DNA of 64,000 nucleotides from Klenkia brasiliensis (GCF_900100695.1 NZ_FNCF01000001.1:712060-776059); one strand, 5' to 3'. Numbered from the stretch's first letter, positions 49,502 through 58,910 are shown. The notes: generated by a model not told the origin, from the sequence alone. Translations and numbers: made by a program.

Positions 49502-50421
49502 GGCTCGACGCCGGACCGGGCACCCTGCACGGCTGGTTCGACCCCGGTCTGCCGCCGGCGGTCACCGTCGACCCGGGCGCCACGCTGACCGTGGGGTGCC
49601 TGGACTCGGGCTGGTCCACCGGCCCGTTCGACGGCGGCGACCTCGCCGACCGGCCGCGGCACCCGTCCTGGGAGCCGGGCACCGGGCACGCGCTGACCGG
49701 CCCGGTCGCCGTCCGCGGTGCCCGCCCGGGGCAGGTCCTCGCCGTCCGGGTGGACGACGTCGTCCCCGGGGACTTCGGGACGACGTACTGCGGGCTGCGG
49801 GACACCCCGCTCAACCGCCGGCTGGGCGTGCTGGCCGACCCGGTGGTGCTGCGCTGGACGATCGCCGACGGCGTGGCCACCACCCAGCACGGCCACCAGG
49901 TCGCGACCACGCCGTTCCTCGGGGTGATGGGCGTGCCGCCGGCCGAGCCGGGCCGGCACTCCACCGTCCCGCCGCGGTGGCACGGCGGGAACCTGGATTG
50001 CCGAGAGCTGGTCGCGGGCTCGGTGCTGTACCTGCCGGTCACCGTGCCCGGCGCGCTGCTGTCGGTCGGCGACGGGCACGCCGCCCAGGGCGACGGCGAG
50101 GTCAGCGGGACGGCGATCGAGTGCCCGGTCGAGGCCACCCTGACCGTCGACCTGCTCGACGACCTGCACGGCCTGCAGCTGCGCACGCCGGTGGCCCGCA
50201 CCCCGGCCGGCTGGGTGGCGATGGGCGTGGCCGACGACCTGGACACCGCCACCGGTCACGCCCTGGACGCCGTGCTGGACCTCATGGGCGCGCTGCACGG
50301 GGTGGGCCGGTCGGAGGCCCTCGCGCTGGCGTCGGTGCTGGTCGACCTGCGGGTCACCCAGGTGGTCAACCAGGTCGTCGGCGTGCACGCCCTGCTGCCC
50401 GTGGCACGGTTGCTGGCGTGA
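49498..50421 (+). CDS. Acetamidase/formamidase-family protein
   Basis: 307 residues. It matches the FmdA/AmdA fold: LTGPVAVRGARPGQVLAV near 62-79, PFLGVMGVPP near 138, HGGNLDCREL near 160 (metal-binding His and Asp), and GDGHAAQGDGEVSGTAIE near 192. It would hydrolyse a short amide to acid and ammonia. GTG start within the GTGA overlap with the serine hydrolase. Its stop overlaps the pterin-synthase-like gene in the same way. Whether the three proteins share a pathway is not known. Confidence 0.85.
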   Translation: MRLDAGPGTLHGWFDPGLPPAVTVDPGATLTVGCLDSGWSTGPFDGGDLADRPRHPSWEPGTGHALTGPVAVRGARPGQVLAVRVDDVVPGDFGTTYCGLRDTPLNRRLGVLADPVVLRWTIADGVATTQHGHQVATTPFLGVMGVPPAEPGRHSTVPPRWHGGNLDCRELVAGSVLYLPVTVPGALLSVGDGHAAQGDGEVSGTAIECPVEATLTVDLLDDLHGLQLRTPVARTPAGWVAMGVADDLDTATGHALDAVLDLMGALHGVGRSEALALASVLVDLRVTQVVNQVVGVHALLPVARLLA

Positions 50422-51281
50422 CCCTGCGGATCGGCTCCCTCGACGTCCCCGACGGCGGGCTGGTGGTGATGGCCATCGTCAACCGGACGCCGGACTCGTT
50501 CTTCGACCGCGGCGCCACCTACGAGATGCAGGCCGCCGTCGAGCGGGTGGACGCGGTCGTCGCCGAGGGCGCGGACATGGTCGACGTCGGCGGCGTCAAG
50601 GCCGCACCCGGCGACCCGGTCAGCCCCGCCGAGGAGATCCGGCGCACCGTGGACCTCGTCGCCGCCATCCGGGCCGCGCACCCCACGCTGCCCATCTCCA
50701 TCGACACCTGGCGCGCCGAGGTCGCCCGCGAGGTGCTCGCCGCCGGCGCCGACGTGGTCAACGACGCCTGGGGCGGGGTGGAGCCCGAGCTGGCCGAGGT
50801 GGCCGCCGAGGCCGGCGCGGGGATCGTCTGCACGCACGCCGGCGGGCTGCCGCCGCGCACCCGGCCGCACCGGATCGGCTACGCCGACGTGGTCGCCGAC
50901 ATCGTGGCCCGCACGACCGACCTCGCCGAGAAGGCGGTGGCCGCCGGCGTGGACCGGGAGCGGGTGCTCGTCGACCCCGGGCACGACTTCGGCAAGAACA
51001 CCCGGCACTCGCTGGAGGCCACCCGGCGGATCGGCGAGCTGGTGGCCACCGGCTGGCCGGTCCTGGTGGCGCTGAGCAACAAGGACTTCGTCGGCGAGAC
51101 CCTCGGCGTCCTCCTGGAGGAGCGGCTGACCGGCACGCTCGCCGCGACCGCCGTCAGCGCCTGGCTCGGCGCCCGGGTGTTCCGCGCGCACGACGTCGCG
51201 GCCACCCGGCAGACGCTGGACATGGTGGCCGCCATCCGCGGCGACCGGCCCCCGCTGCGCACCGTCCGCGGGCTGGCCTGA
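50418..51281 (+). CDS. folP2: FolP2-type dihydropteroate synthase homolog
   Basis: 287 residues, TIM barrel. MAIVNRTPDSFFDRG (18-32) and SIDTWRAEVA match dihydropteroate synthases, but the pterin-site loop normally GGESTRPG reads GGVKAAPG (58-65), and the barrel end lacks the usual basic motif. The mycobacterial paralog FolP2 shows the same departures and is reported not to make dihydropteroate, so normal folate synthesis by this protein is doubtful. GTG start overlaps the acetamidase stop. Symbol given for resemblance to FolP2; true function unknown. Confidence 0.75.
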   Translation: MTLRIGSLDVPDGGLVVMAIVNRTPDSFFDRGATYEMQAAVERVDAVVAEGADMVDVGGVKAAPGDPVSPAEEIRRTVDLVAAIRAAHPTLPISIDTWRAEVAREVLAAGADVVNDAWGGVEPELAEVAAEAGAGIVCTHAGGLPPRTRPHRIGYADVVADIVARTTDLAEKAVAAGVDRERVLVDPGHDFGKNTRHSLEATRRIGELVATGWPVLVALSNKDFVGETLGVLLEERLTGTLAATAVSAWLGARVFRAHDVAATRQTLDMVAAIRGDRPPLRTVRGLA

Positions 51282-51324
51282 GGGACGAGCACGTCCGTAA
51301 TGCGGGGCCCCTAGCCTGCCCGCC

Positions 51325-52692
51325 GTGACCCGCGACCTGGTGCTGGGCGTCTTCGAGATGCTCTACCCGAACAACGCCCACCCGACGTGGCGGCACCCGC
51401 ACGCCCGCGCCGACCGCTACACCGACCTCGACCACTGGCTGGGCCTGGCCACGCTGCTGGACGACGCGGGCCTGGAGTTCCTCTTCTTCGCCGACAGCTA
51501 CGGCTACGCCACCGACGGCGCCGGCGACCTGCTCGACGTGGGCGCCCGGCACGGCGTCCAGTTCGGCCAGCTCGACCCCATGATGATCGTGACCGCGCTG
51601 ACCGCGGCCACCCGCGACCTGGGCATCGTGGTCACCTCGCAGACCACCGTCGAGGCGCCCTACGCCTCGGCCCGCCGGTTCGCCACGCTGGACCACCTGA
51701 CCCGGGGCCGGATCGGTTGGAACATGGTCACCGGCGCCAGCCCGAACTCCATCGCGCGCACCTTCGGCCAGCAGGTCCTGCCCGACCACGCGGCCCGCTA
51801 CGACATCGCCGACGAGTTCGCCGACATCTGCTACCAGCTGTGGGAGGGCTCCTGGGCCGACGACGCCCTGCGGGGCGACGTGGCCGGCGACGTGTGGGCC
51901 GACCCGGCGCGCATCCGCCCGGTCGACCACCGGGGCGAGCACCGCACCTCGACCGGCGTCTTCGGGGTGCCGCCGTCCCCCCAGCGCACCCCCACGCTGT
52001 TCCAGGCGGGCACGTCGGCCCGGGGCCGCGACTTCGCCGCGCTGCACGCCGAGGTGGTCTTCCTGCAGGGCACCTCGACCGCCTCCTGCGCCGAGCACGT
52101 GGCGGACCTGCGCCGCCGCGCCGAGGGGCACGGCCGCACCGACGGCCTGCGGGTGGTCACCGGGGTGAGCGTCGTCGTCGACCCGGACGCCGGCCGGGCC
52201 GCCGACCTGCGCGCCGAGCTCGACGCCCAGTTCCGGCCCGAGGACGCCGCGGCGCTCTACCTGGCCAACACCGGCATCGACCTGCTGGCCCTGGACCCCG
52301 ACCTGCCGATCTCCACCCAGTCGACCGAGCAGGGCCGCACCGCCCTCGAACGGTTCACCGCGACCGGCGAACCCACCGTGGCGGAGGTGCTGGAGAAGTT
52401 CCGCGCGCACGGGCTGCGCGGCTTCCAGGTGACCGGTGACCCCGCCTCGGTCGGCGACCAGCTGGCGGAGATCGTCGCCGCGACTGACGTCGACGGGTTC
52501 ATGTTCGAGCCGACGTTCGGCGACCACGGCGCGTTCGTCGACGTCGTCGAGCACGTGCTGCCCGAGCTGGAGCGCCGCGGCCTGCGCACCCCCGGACGCC
52601 GGACGACGGGCACCCTGCGCGAGCGCATGGGCGGCACCGGCCCCCGGTTGCCCGCCTCGCACCCGGCCGCCGCCCACCGCTGGCCCGCCTAG
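51325..52692 (+). CDS. LLM-class FMN-dependent monooxygenase (NtaA/DmoA type)
   Basis: 455 residues, the length of the NtaA/SnaA/DmoA branch of bacterial luciferase-like monooxygenases. Typical elements are FADSYGYATDG near 53-63, the flavin-contact RGRIGWNMVTGASPN near 130-144, and QAGTSARGRDFAA near 230. With reduced FMN from a partner reductase it would oxidise and cleave a C-S or C-N bond of a small organic substrate. GTG start. It precedes a thioesterase by 10 bases. No flavin reductase gene is close by. Confidence 0.85.
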   Translation: MTRDLVLGVFEMLYPNNAHPTWRHPHARADRYTDLDHWLGLATLLDDAGLEFLFFADSYGYATDGAGDLLDVGARHGVQFGQLDPMMIVTALTAATRDLGIVVTSQTTVEAPYASARRFATLDHLTRGRIGWNMVTGASPNSIARTFGQQVLPDHAARYDIADEFADICYQLWEGSWADDALRGDVAGDVWADPARIRPVDHRGEHRTSTGVFGVPPSPQRTPTLFQAGTSARGRDFAALHAEVVFLQGTSTASCAEHVADLRRRAEGHGRTDGLRVVTGVSVVVDPDAGRAADLRAELDAQFRPEDAAALYLANTGIDLLALDPDLPISTQSTEQGRTALERFTATGEPTVAEVLEKFRAHGLRGFQVTGDPASVGDQLAEIVAATDVDGFMFEPTFGDHGAFVDVVEHVLPELERRGLRTPGRRTTGTLRERMGGTGPRLPASHPAAAHRWPA

Positions 52693-52702
52693 GGTGCCGG
52701 GC

Positions 52703-53128
<426 letters not shown>

Positions 53129-53187
53129 CGCGGCCCACAGCCCGGGTGTGAGACTGGCGCCACGCCGACCCCGAGGAGGAGCCCACC

Positions 53188-54792
53188 GTGGTGCTCGCCA
53201 GCCGCTTCCCCGACGTCGAGATCCCCGACGTCCCCGTGCCGTCCTACGTGCTCGCCGCCTCGCGCGGGCTCGGGGACGCCCCGGCGCTGGTCGACGGCCT
53301 GTCCGGGGAGACCATCACGCACGCACAGCTGGTCGGGTACGTCGACCGGTTCGCCGCCGCGCTGCACGCCCGGGGCCTGGGCAAGGGCGACGTCGTCGCG
53401 GTCTTCTCCCCCAACACCATCTGGTTCCCGGTGGTCTTCCACGGCATCGCTGCGGCCGGCTGCGTGATGAGCCCGGTCAACTCGCTCTACACGCCCGACG
53501 AGATCGCCTTCCAGCTCCGGGACGCCGGGGCCAAGCTGCTGGTCACCGTCTCGCCGTTCCTGGACCGGGCCCGCCCGGCGATGGAGAAGGCGGGTGTCAC
53601 CGACCTGGTGGTGCTAGACGGCGCGGAGGGGGCCGACAGCCTGCGCGACCTGCTCACCACCCAGGCGCCCTCGGTGTCCCCGGACATCGACCCGGCCACC
53701 GACCTGGTCACCCTGCCCTACTCCAGCGGCACCACTGGCCTGCCCAAGGGCGTCATGCTCACCCACCGCAACCTGGTGGCCAACGTGGCGCAGACCCGGC
53801 CGCTGATCGACCTGGCGCCCGGCGGCGAGCGGATCATCGCCGTCCTGCCGTTCTTCCACATCTACGGCCTGACCGTGCTGATGAACCAGGGCCTGCAGTG
53901 GGGCGGCGCCGTCATCACCCTGCCCCGCTTCGACCTCGAGCAGTTCCTGCGGGCCATCCAGGACCACCGGGTGACCCGGGCGTTCGTCGCCCCGCCGATC
54001 CTGCTGGCGCTGGCCAAGCACCCGCTGGTGGAGCAGTTCGACCTGTCCAGCCTGCGGTCGATCACCTCGGGCGCCGCGCCGCTGGACGAGTCGCTGGCCC
54101 TGGCGGTCGAGCAGCGCCTGCGCGGGCTGGCCGGCGCCGGCGAGGACGGCGTCACCGTGGCGCAGGGCTACGGCATGACCGAGCTGTCCCCGGTCAGCCA
54201 CACCACGCCCGACCGCGGCACCGGCCCGGCCGGCGACCCCGACGTCCCCAAGGGCACGGTCGGCTACGCCATCCCGGGCACCGAGTGCCGCCTGGTCGAC
54301 CCGGCCACCGGCGAGGACGCCGCCGCCGGCCAGAGCGGTGAGCTGTGGGTGCGCGGGCCGCAGGTGATGGCCGGCTACCTCAACAACGAGCAGGCCACCC
54401 GCGACACCCTGGACGGCGAGGGCTGGCTGCACACCGGCGACGTCGCGGTGGTCGACGACCTGGGCCGCTACACCGTGGTCGACCGGGTCAAGGAGCTGAT
54501 CAAGTACAAGGGCTACCAGGTCGCGCCGGCCGAGCTCGAGGCCGTGCTCATCGCGCACCCGGGCATCGCCGACGCCGCCGTGATCGGGGTCAAGGACGAG
54601 GAGTCCGGCGAGGAGCTGCCCAAGGCCTTCCTCGTGCGGGCCCCCGGGTCGGCCATCACCGAGGACGAGGTGAAGGCCTACATGGCCGAGAAGGTCGCCC
54701 CGCACAAGAAGATCCGGATCGTGGAGTTCATCGAGCAGGTGCCCAAGTCGGCGGCCGGCAAGATCCTCCGCAAGGAGCTGCGCACCCGGTGA
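53188..54792 (+). CDS. 4-coumarate-CoA-ligase-like AMP-forming acyl-CoA ligase
   Basis: 534 residues, full ANL enzyme. The P-loop is YSSGTTGLPKG near 178-188; GYGMTELSP near 330, TGDV near 424, DRVKELIKYKGYQVAP near 435-450 and the C-terminal Lys in KSAAGKILRK are all present. This is the signature set of plant-type 4-coumarate:CoA ligases and their bacterial relatives. It would activate an aromatic or fatty acid. GTG 53188 has GAGGAGGAG upstream. The stop directly abuts that of the opposite gene, forming TGATCA. Substrate not determined. Confidence 0.88.
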   Translation: MVLASRFPDVEIPDVPVPSYVLAASRGLGDAPALVDGLSGETITHAQLVGYVDRFAAALHARGLGKGDVVAVFSPNTIWFPVVFHGIAAAGCVMSPVNSLYTPDEIAFQLRDAGAKLLVTVSPFLDRARPAMEKAGVTDLVVLDGAEGADSLRDLLTTQAPSVSPDIDPATDLVTLPYSSGTTGLPKGVMLTHRNLVANVAQTRPLIDLAPGGERIIAVLPFFHIYGLTVLMNQGLQWGGAVITLPRFDLEQFLRAIQDHRVTRAFVAPPILLALAKHPLVEQFDLSSLRSITSGAAPLDESLALAVEQRLRGLAGAGEDGVTVAQGYGMTELSPVSHTTPDRGTGPAGDPDVPKGTVGYAIPGTECRLVDPATGEDAAAGQSGELWVRGPQVMAGYLNNEQATRDTLDGEGWLHTGDVAVVDDLGRYTVVDRVKELIKYKGYQVAPAELEAVLIAHPGIADAAVIGVKDEESGEELPKAFLVRAPGSAITEDEVKAYMAEKVAPHKKIRIVEFIEQVPKSAAGKILRKELRTR

Positions 54793-56013
54793 TCAGCGGC
54801 GCGGGACGGACTTCCGCCACGCGCTGAAGCTGCTCACCGGGCCGCCGCCGGGCCGCCGCAGCCAGGGCCACGGGTGCACCTCGACCGGGGCCAGGGCCGC
54901 GGCCCGGCGGCGGAAGCCGGGCACGGGGGCGTGGGTGACGGCCAGCGCCCGGCCGGCGAGCTCGTCGACCGGGTCCCCGAGGTGCAGGTGCACCTCGCGG
55001 TCCTCGGCCAGCTCGGCGAGGGTCTCCACCAGGAAGACCAGCCGCTTGGACGCCAGCCGCAGCCGGGTCAGCAGCGGCTCGTCCAGCACGAAGACCACCG
55101 GCAGGTCGGGGTGTGCGGCCAGCGCGGGGTCCGAGGTGCCCAGGGACTCCGCGGTCAGCCAGACCGCCTCCGGCTCGCCGGTGGACTCGACGTCGGCGGG
55201 CCCGGCGCTGACGTCGGGCGACGGGTCGGCGGCCAGCAGCGGCTCGCGGTCCAGCCAGCGGGGAGGCTGGTCGTCGGGCCAGTCCTCGATCGGGCAGTCC
55301 GCGGCCAGCGGGCAGCGCTCGCACAGCCCCGGCGCCCGCTTGCGCACCTGCCAGCGGGAGAACCCGTAGGCCTTGCCGTTGCCGGCGCCGACCGTCCACT
55401 GCCAGCCCACCCGGTTGGCCGCCCGCGAGCCGTCGAGCAGCCGGGCGAACAGCTCGTCCTCGCCCTCGGCCCAGTCGTGCCCGGCGCGGACCGTCCACTG
55501 GGAGGACACCCACATCCGGGTCTGGTTGACCAGCCAGCCGTCGTCGTCGAGCTCGCCGAGCACCGTGTCCAGGCAGAGCATGTCCCGCGGCCAGGGCTCC
55601 TGCCAGCGCGCGTGCGCGCGGGCGGGCTCGGCCCGCAGCGCCGACCGGGTGCGGGTGCCCAGCCGGGCGTAGAGGTGCCGGCTGTACTCCTGCCACAGCA
55701 GCTCGTCGCGGTACTTCGTGCGGTCGCGGGTGGGGGCGTCGGCGACGGCGTCCCACACCTCGGGCAGCTGCAGCAGCCCGTGCCGGATGTAGGGGCTCAT
55801 CGCGCTGGCCCCCCGGCGCGACGCGGGCAGCACCTGGTTGCGCCGGCCGGCGTACCCGGTGACGTCCAGGGTGGCCAGCGCGGCGTCGGCGGCGGCCTGC
55901 CCGCCGCGGAAGCGCCCGGAGGGCGCCACGGCGTCGTCGCGGTGCAGGTGGCCCAGGTGCTCCCCCACCCAGGCGGGGACGGCGTCGACGGCGGGGACGG
56001 GCAGCTGGGGCAC
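54793..56013 (-). CDS. Photolyase/cryptochrome-like protein with swapped domain order and Fe-S motif
   Basis: 406 residues. Residues 30-240 look like the photolyase FAD domain: MSPYIRHGLL (72-81), RDELLWQEYSRHLYAR (102-117), GWLVNQTRMWVSSQW (159-173) and NRVGWQWTVGAGNGKAYG (200-217). Cys147 (MLCL), Cys231, Cys234 and Cys240 fit the four 4Fe-4S ligands of FeS-type bacterial photolyases. The alpha/beta domain that normally comes first is at the end: VWLTAES...DPAL (284-298), VVFVLDEPLL (306-315), RLVFLVETLAEL (324-335) and a closing SSFSAWRK (394-401). So this is one frame in circularly permuted order. Repair or light-sensing are both possible. GTG start. Confidence 0.75.
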   Translation of the reverse strand: MPQLPVPAVDAVPAWVGEHLGHLHRDDAVAPSGRFRGGQAAADAALATLDVTGYAGRRNQVLPASRRGASAMSPYIRHGLLQLPEVWDAVADAPTRDRTKYRDELLWQEYSRHLYARLGTRTRSALRAEPARAHARWQEPWPRDMLCLDTVLGELDDDGWLVNQTRMWVSSQWTVRAGHDWAEGEDELFARLLDGSRAANRVGWQWTVGAGNGKAYGFSRWQVRKRAPGLCERCPLAADCPIEDWPDDQPPRWLDREPLLAADPSPDVSAGPADVESTGEPEAVWLTAESLGTSDPALAAHPDLPVVFVLDEPLLTRLRLASKRLVFLVETLAELAEDREVHLHLGDPVDELAGRALAVTHAPVPGFRRRAAALAPVEVHPWPWLRRPGGGPVSSFSAWRKSVPRR

Positions 56014-56072
56014 GCCCCACCCTGCGGGTTCCCGGCCGGGCGCGCGCGGCGGGCGGCCCCTACGGTCGGGGC

Positions 56073-57053
56073 GTGCACGCGATCACCCAGCAGTCCCCCG
56101 GCGGCCCCGAGACCCTGGTCTGGGCGGAGGTCCCCGACCCGGTCGCCGGCGACGGCGAGGTCGTCCTGGACGTGGTGGCCAGCGCGGTGAACCGCGCCGA
56201 CCTGCTGCAGCGCGAGGGCAACTACCCGGTGCCGCCGGGCGCCAGCCAAGTGCTGGGCCTGGAGTGCAGCGGCGTCGTCCGCGAGGTCGGCCCCGGCGTC
56301 GAGGGGTGGACGGTCGGCGACGAGGTGTGCGCCCTGCTGGCCGGCGGCGGGTACGCCGAGCGGGTCGCCGTCCCCGCGGCGCAGCTGCTGCCCCGGCCGA
56401 CCGGCGTGGAGCTGGCCGCGGCCGCCGCGCTGCCCGAGGTGGTCTGCACGGTGTGGTCCAACGTGTTCATGCAGGCCGGGCTGCAGCGCGGCGAGCTGCT
56501 GCTGGTGCACGGCGGCGGCAGCGGCATCGGCACCATGGCGATCCAGCTGGCCGTGCGGGCCGGGGCCCGGGTCGCCACCACCGCCGGCAGCCCGGAGAAG
56601 CTGGCGTTCTGCCGCGAGCTGGGCGCGGAGATCACCATCAACTACGGAGACGAGGACTTCGTCGAGGTGGTGCAGGCCGCCGGCGGCGCCGACGTGGTGC
56701 TGGACAACATGGGCGCGGCCTACCTGGCCCGCAACGTCGCGGCGCTGGCCCCCGACGGCCGGATCACGGTCATCGGCATGCAGGGCGGGGTGAAGGGCGA
56801 GCTCAACATCGGGGCACTGCTGGCCAAGCGCGGCAGCGTCTACGCCGCCGGGCTGCGCGGGCGACCGGTGGAGGGCCCGCACGGCAAGGCAGCGGTCATC
56901 GCGGCCGTGCGCGAGCACGTGTGGCCCGACGTCGAGGCCGGGCGGGTGCGGCCGGTCGTGCACACCCGGCTGCCGATGGCCCGGGCCGCCGACGGCCACC
57001 GGATCCTGGAGGAGAGCTCGCACACCGGCAAGGTGCTGCTCGTCGCCGACTGA
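56073..57053 (+). CDS. PIG3-type NAD(P)H quinone oxidoreductase
   Basis: 326 residues, zinc-free medium-chain reductase. NRADLLQREGNYPVPPG near 40-56 is the hallmark of the PIG3/TIGR02824 group, and the NADPH-binding loop is HGGGSGIGTMAIQLA near 147-161. It reduces quinones by one electron or 2-enals, and the host gene is often linked to oxidative stress. GTG start 60 bases from the divergent photolyase-like gene, so they may share a promoter region. It is convergent with the aminotransferase, the stops seven bases apart around a small hairpin. Confidence 0.88.
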   Translation: MHAITQQSPGGPETLVWAEVPDPVAGDGEVVLDVVASAVNRADLLQREGNYPVPPGASQVLGLECSGVVREVGPGVEGWTVGDEVCALLAGGGYAERVAVPAAQLLPRPTGVELAAAAALPEVVCTVWSNVFMQAGLQRGELLLVHGGGSGIGTMAIQLAVRAGARVATTAGSPEKLAFCRELGAEITINYGDEDFVEVVQAAGGADVVLDNMGAAYLARNVAALAPDGRITVIGMQGGVKGELNIGALLAKRGSVYAAGLRGRPVEGPHGKAAVIAAVREHVWPDVEAGRVRPVVHTRLPMARAADGHRILEESSHTGKVLLVAD

Positions 57054-57060
57054 GCGGGCC

Positions 57061-58278
57061 TCAGGCCAGCGCGGCCACGCTGTCGATGATGTGGTCGACC
57101 TCCTCGACCGTGTTGTAGTGCATGATGCCCAGTCGCACGGCACCGCCCTGCTCGTTCACGCCGAGGGCGTCGAACAGCTCCCGGGCGTAGTGGTCGCCGT
57201 CCCAGGCGCAGATGGTGCGCCGGGACAGCTCGCGGGCGACCGCCCGCGGGGTCATCCGGGAGACGGTGAAGGACACCGTCGGCGTGCGGTACTGCGGGGA
57301 CCCCAGCACCTGCACGTGGCGCATCGAGCGCAGTGCCCGGTCCAGCCGGTCGAACAGGGCGCCCTCGTAGCGCACCACCGCGGCCATCGAGGTCTGCAGC
57401 CGCTCGCGGCGGGTGCCGGTGGCGTCGGGGCTGAGCGCGGCGAGGTGGTCGACCGCGGCCGCCACCCCCGCGTAGAGCTCGAAGGGCGGCGTGCCGGTCT
57501 CGAACCGGTCGGGCACCCGGTCGGGGGCCGGGGCCAGCTTGTCCGGGGCCAGGGTCTCCAGCAGCGCGGGGTCGGCGACGACGGCGCCCACGTGCGGGCC
57601 GCACCACTTGTAGGCCGACAGGGCCAGCAGGTCGGCGCCGGTGGCGGTGAGGTCGATCAGGCCGTGCGGGGCGGCGTGCGCGCCGTCGACGTAGACCAGC
57701 GCCCCGACCGCGTGCGCCCGGTCGGCGATGGCCCGGATGTCGGGGCGGGTGCCGATGGCGTTGCTGGCCATGGTGACCGCCACCAGGCGGGTGCGGTCGG
57801 TGAGCAGCTCGTCGTACTGCCACTCGGGGAGCTCGCCGGACTCGATGTCCACCTCGGCCCACTTGACCAGCAGGCCGAGCTCCTGGGCCAGCTGGATCCA
57901 GGGCCGGATGTTCGCGTCGTGGTCCAGCCGGCTGACCACCACCTCGTCCCCGGGCCGCCACGTCTTGGCCAGCGTGCGGGCCATCGCGTAGGTCAGCGAC
58001 GTCATGTTCGGGCCCAGGACGACCCCGCGCGGGGTGCCGCCGACCAGGTCGGCGACCGCCGAGCGGGCACCGCCGACCAGCTGCTCGGCCCGGGCGGACG
58101 ACGGGAACACCCCGCCCCGGTTGGCGATCGGCACCCGCATCGCCTGCGACACCGCGCGCAGCACGCTCTCGGGGACCAGGGCGCCGCCGGGGCCGTCGAC
58201 GTGCACCATGCCGTCGGAGAGCCCGGGGAACAGGCCGCGGACGCGGGCGACGTCCAGCGCAGCTCCCCCGGGTCCCAT
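57061..58278 (-). CDS. Class V aminotransferase / cysteine-desulfurase-like protein
   Basis: 405 residues. The PLP lysine is in LSAYKWCGPH near 225, the PLP-ring Asp in YVDGAHAAPHG near 200, and the DHDANIRPW segment near 118 is typical of the TIGR01976 desulfurase-like group. The mobile loop that carries the catalytic cysteine in true desulfurases reads TICAWDGDHYA, without the usual Ser-x-Cys-Ser, so sulfur transfer is doubtful. No Fe-S assembly or thiolation gene is near. GTG or ATG upstream of MGPGG; the start is the first plausible codon. Confidence 0.8.
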   Translation of the reverse strand: MGPGGAALDVARVRGLFPGLSDGMVHVDGPGGALVPESVLRAVSQAMRVPIANRGGVFPSSARAEQLVGGARSAVADLVGGTPRGVVLGPNMTSLTYAMARTLAKTWRPGDEVVVSRLDHDANIRPWIQLAQELGLLVKWAEVDIESGELPEWQYDELLTDRTRLVAVTMASNAIGTRPDIRAIADRAHAVGALVYVDGAHAAPHGLIDLTATGADLLALSAYKWCGPHVGAVVADPALLETLAPDKLAPAPDRVPDRFETGTPPFELYAGVAAAVDHLAALSPDATGTRRERLQTSMAAVVRYEGALFDRLDRALRSMRHVQVLGSPQYRTPTVSFTVSRMTPRAVARELSRRTICAWDGDHYARELFDALGVNEQGGAVRLGIMHYNTVEEVDHIIDSVAALA

Positions 58279-58379
58279 GCCTGCGAACCCTAGACCGGGC
58301 CACGGTGACGGTGAGGGGCCGCTCCGTCACGCGCCGACCCGGCGGGCTGGACGCCGCGCCCGCAGGCAGGATGGGGGGC

Positions 58380-58910
58380 ATGAGTGCACCGGGGAACGAC
58401 GACGAGTCCGCCCGCGGCCGCCAGGTCGTGGTGGTCGGGCCCGACGGCCAGCCGATCGGCGCGCTGCCCACGCCCGAGGGCGGCGAGGACGTCGGCGACC
58501 TCGTCGAGCAGCCGGCCAAGGTCATGCGGATCGGCACCATGATCAAGCAGCTGCTCGAGGAGGTCCGCGCCGCTCCGCTCGACGAGGCCAGCCGCAACCG
58601 GCTGCGCGACATCCACGCCGCCTCCATCCGCGAGCTCGAGGGTGGCCTGTCGGAGGAGCTGCGGGCCGAGCTGGAGCGCATCACGCTGCCGTTCACCGCC
58701 GAGGAGACCCCGAGCGACGCCGAGCTGCGCATCGCCCAGGCCCAGCTGGTGGGCTGGCTGGAGGGCGTGTTCCACGGCATCCAGACCGCGCTGTTCGCCC
58801 AGCAGATGGCCGCGCGGGCGCAGCTGGAGGAGATGCGCCGCAAGGCACTGCCCGGCGGGCAGCCGGGCATGCCGGTGCAGCCGCAGCCCGGCGGCGGCCA
58901 GTACCTCTGA
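58380..58910 (+). CDS. bpa: Bacterial proteasome activator Bpa (PafE)
   Basis: 176 residues, matching Bpa/PafE of mycobacteria in length and layout: an N-terminal polar tail, a four-helix core (about 40-155, including RIGTMIKQLLEEVRAAPLDE), a Pro/Gly-rich linker and the C-terminal GQYL that docks into the 20S proteasome. It forms a dodecameric ring that opens the core particle for ATP-independent degradation. Its presence implies that the organism has a proteasome, although none of the proteasome genes lie in this window. ATG at 58380 with GGGGGGC upstream. Confidence 0.92.
   Translation: MSAPGNDDESARGRQVVVVGPDGQPIGALPTPEGGEDVGDLVEQPAKVMRIGTMIKQLLEEVRAAPLDEASRNRLRDIHAASIRELEGGLSEELRAELERITLPFTAEETPSDAELRIAQAQLVGWLEGVFHGIQTALFAQQMAARAQLEEMRRKALPGGQPGMPVQPQPGGGQYL

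Noticed and set aside
57050-57064. Hairpin ctgag-cgggc-ctcag between two convergent stops
   Set aside because: Only five base pairs, formed by the two stop codons themselves; too weak to call a terminator.
57061-58278. True cysteine desulfurase supplying sulfur for Fe-S or tRNA thiolation
   Set aside because: The loop that should carry the catalytic cysteine reads ICAWDGD, and no sulfur-transfer partner genes are adjacent.
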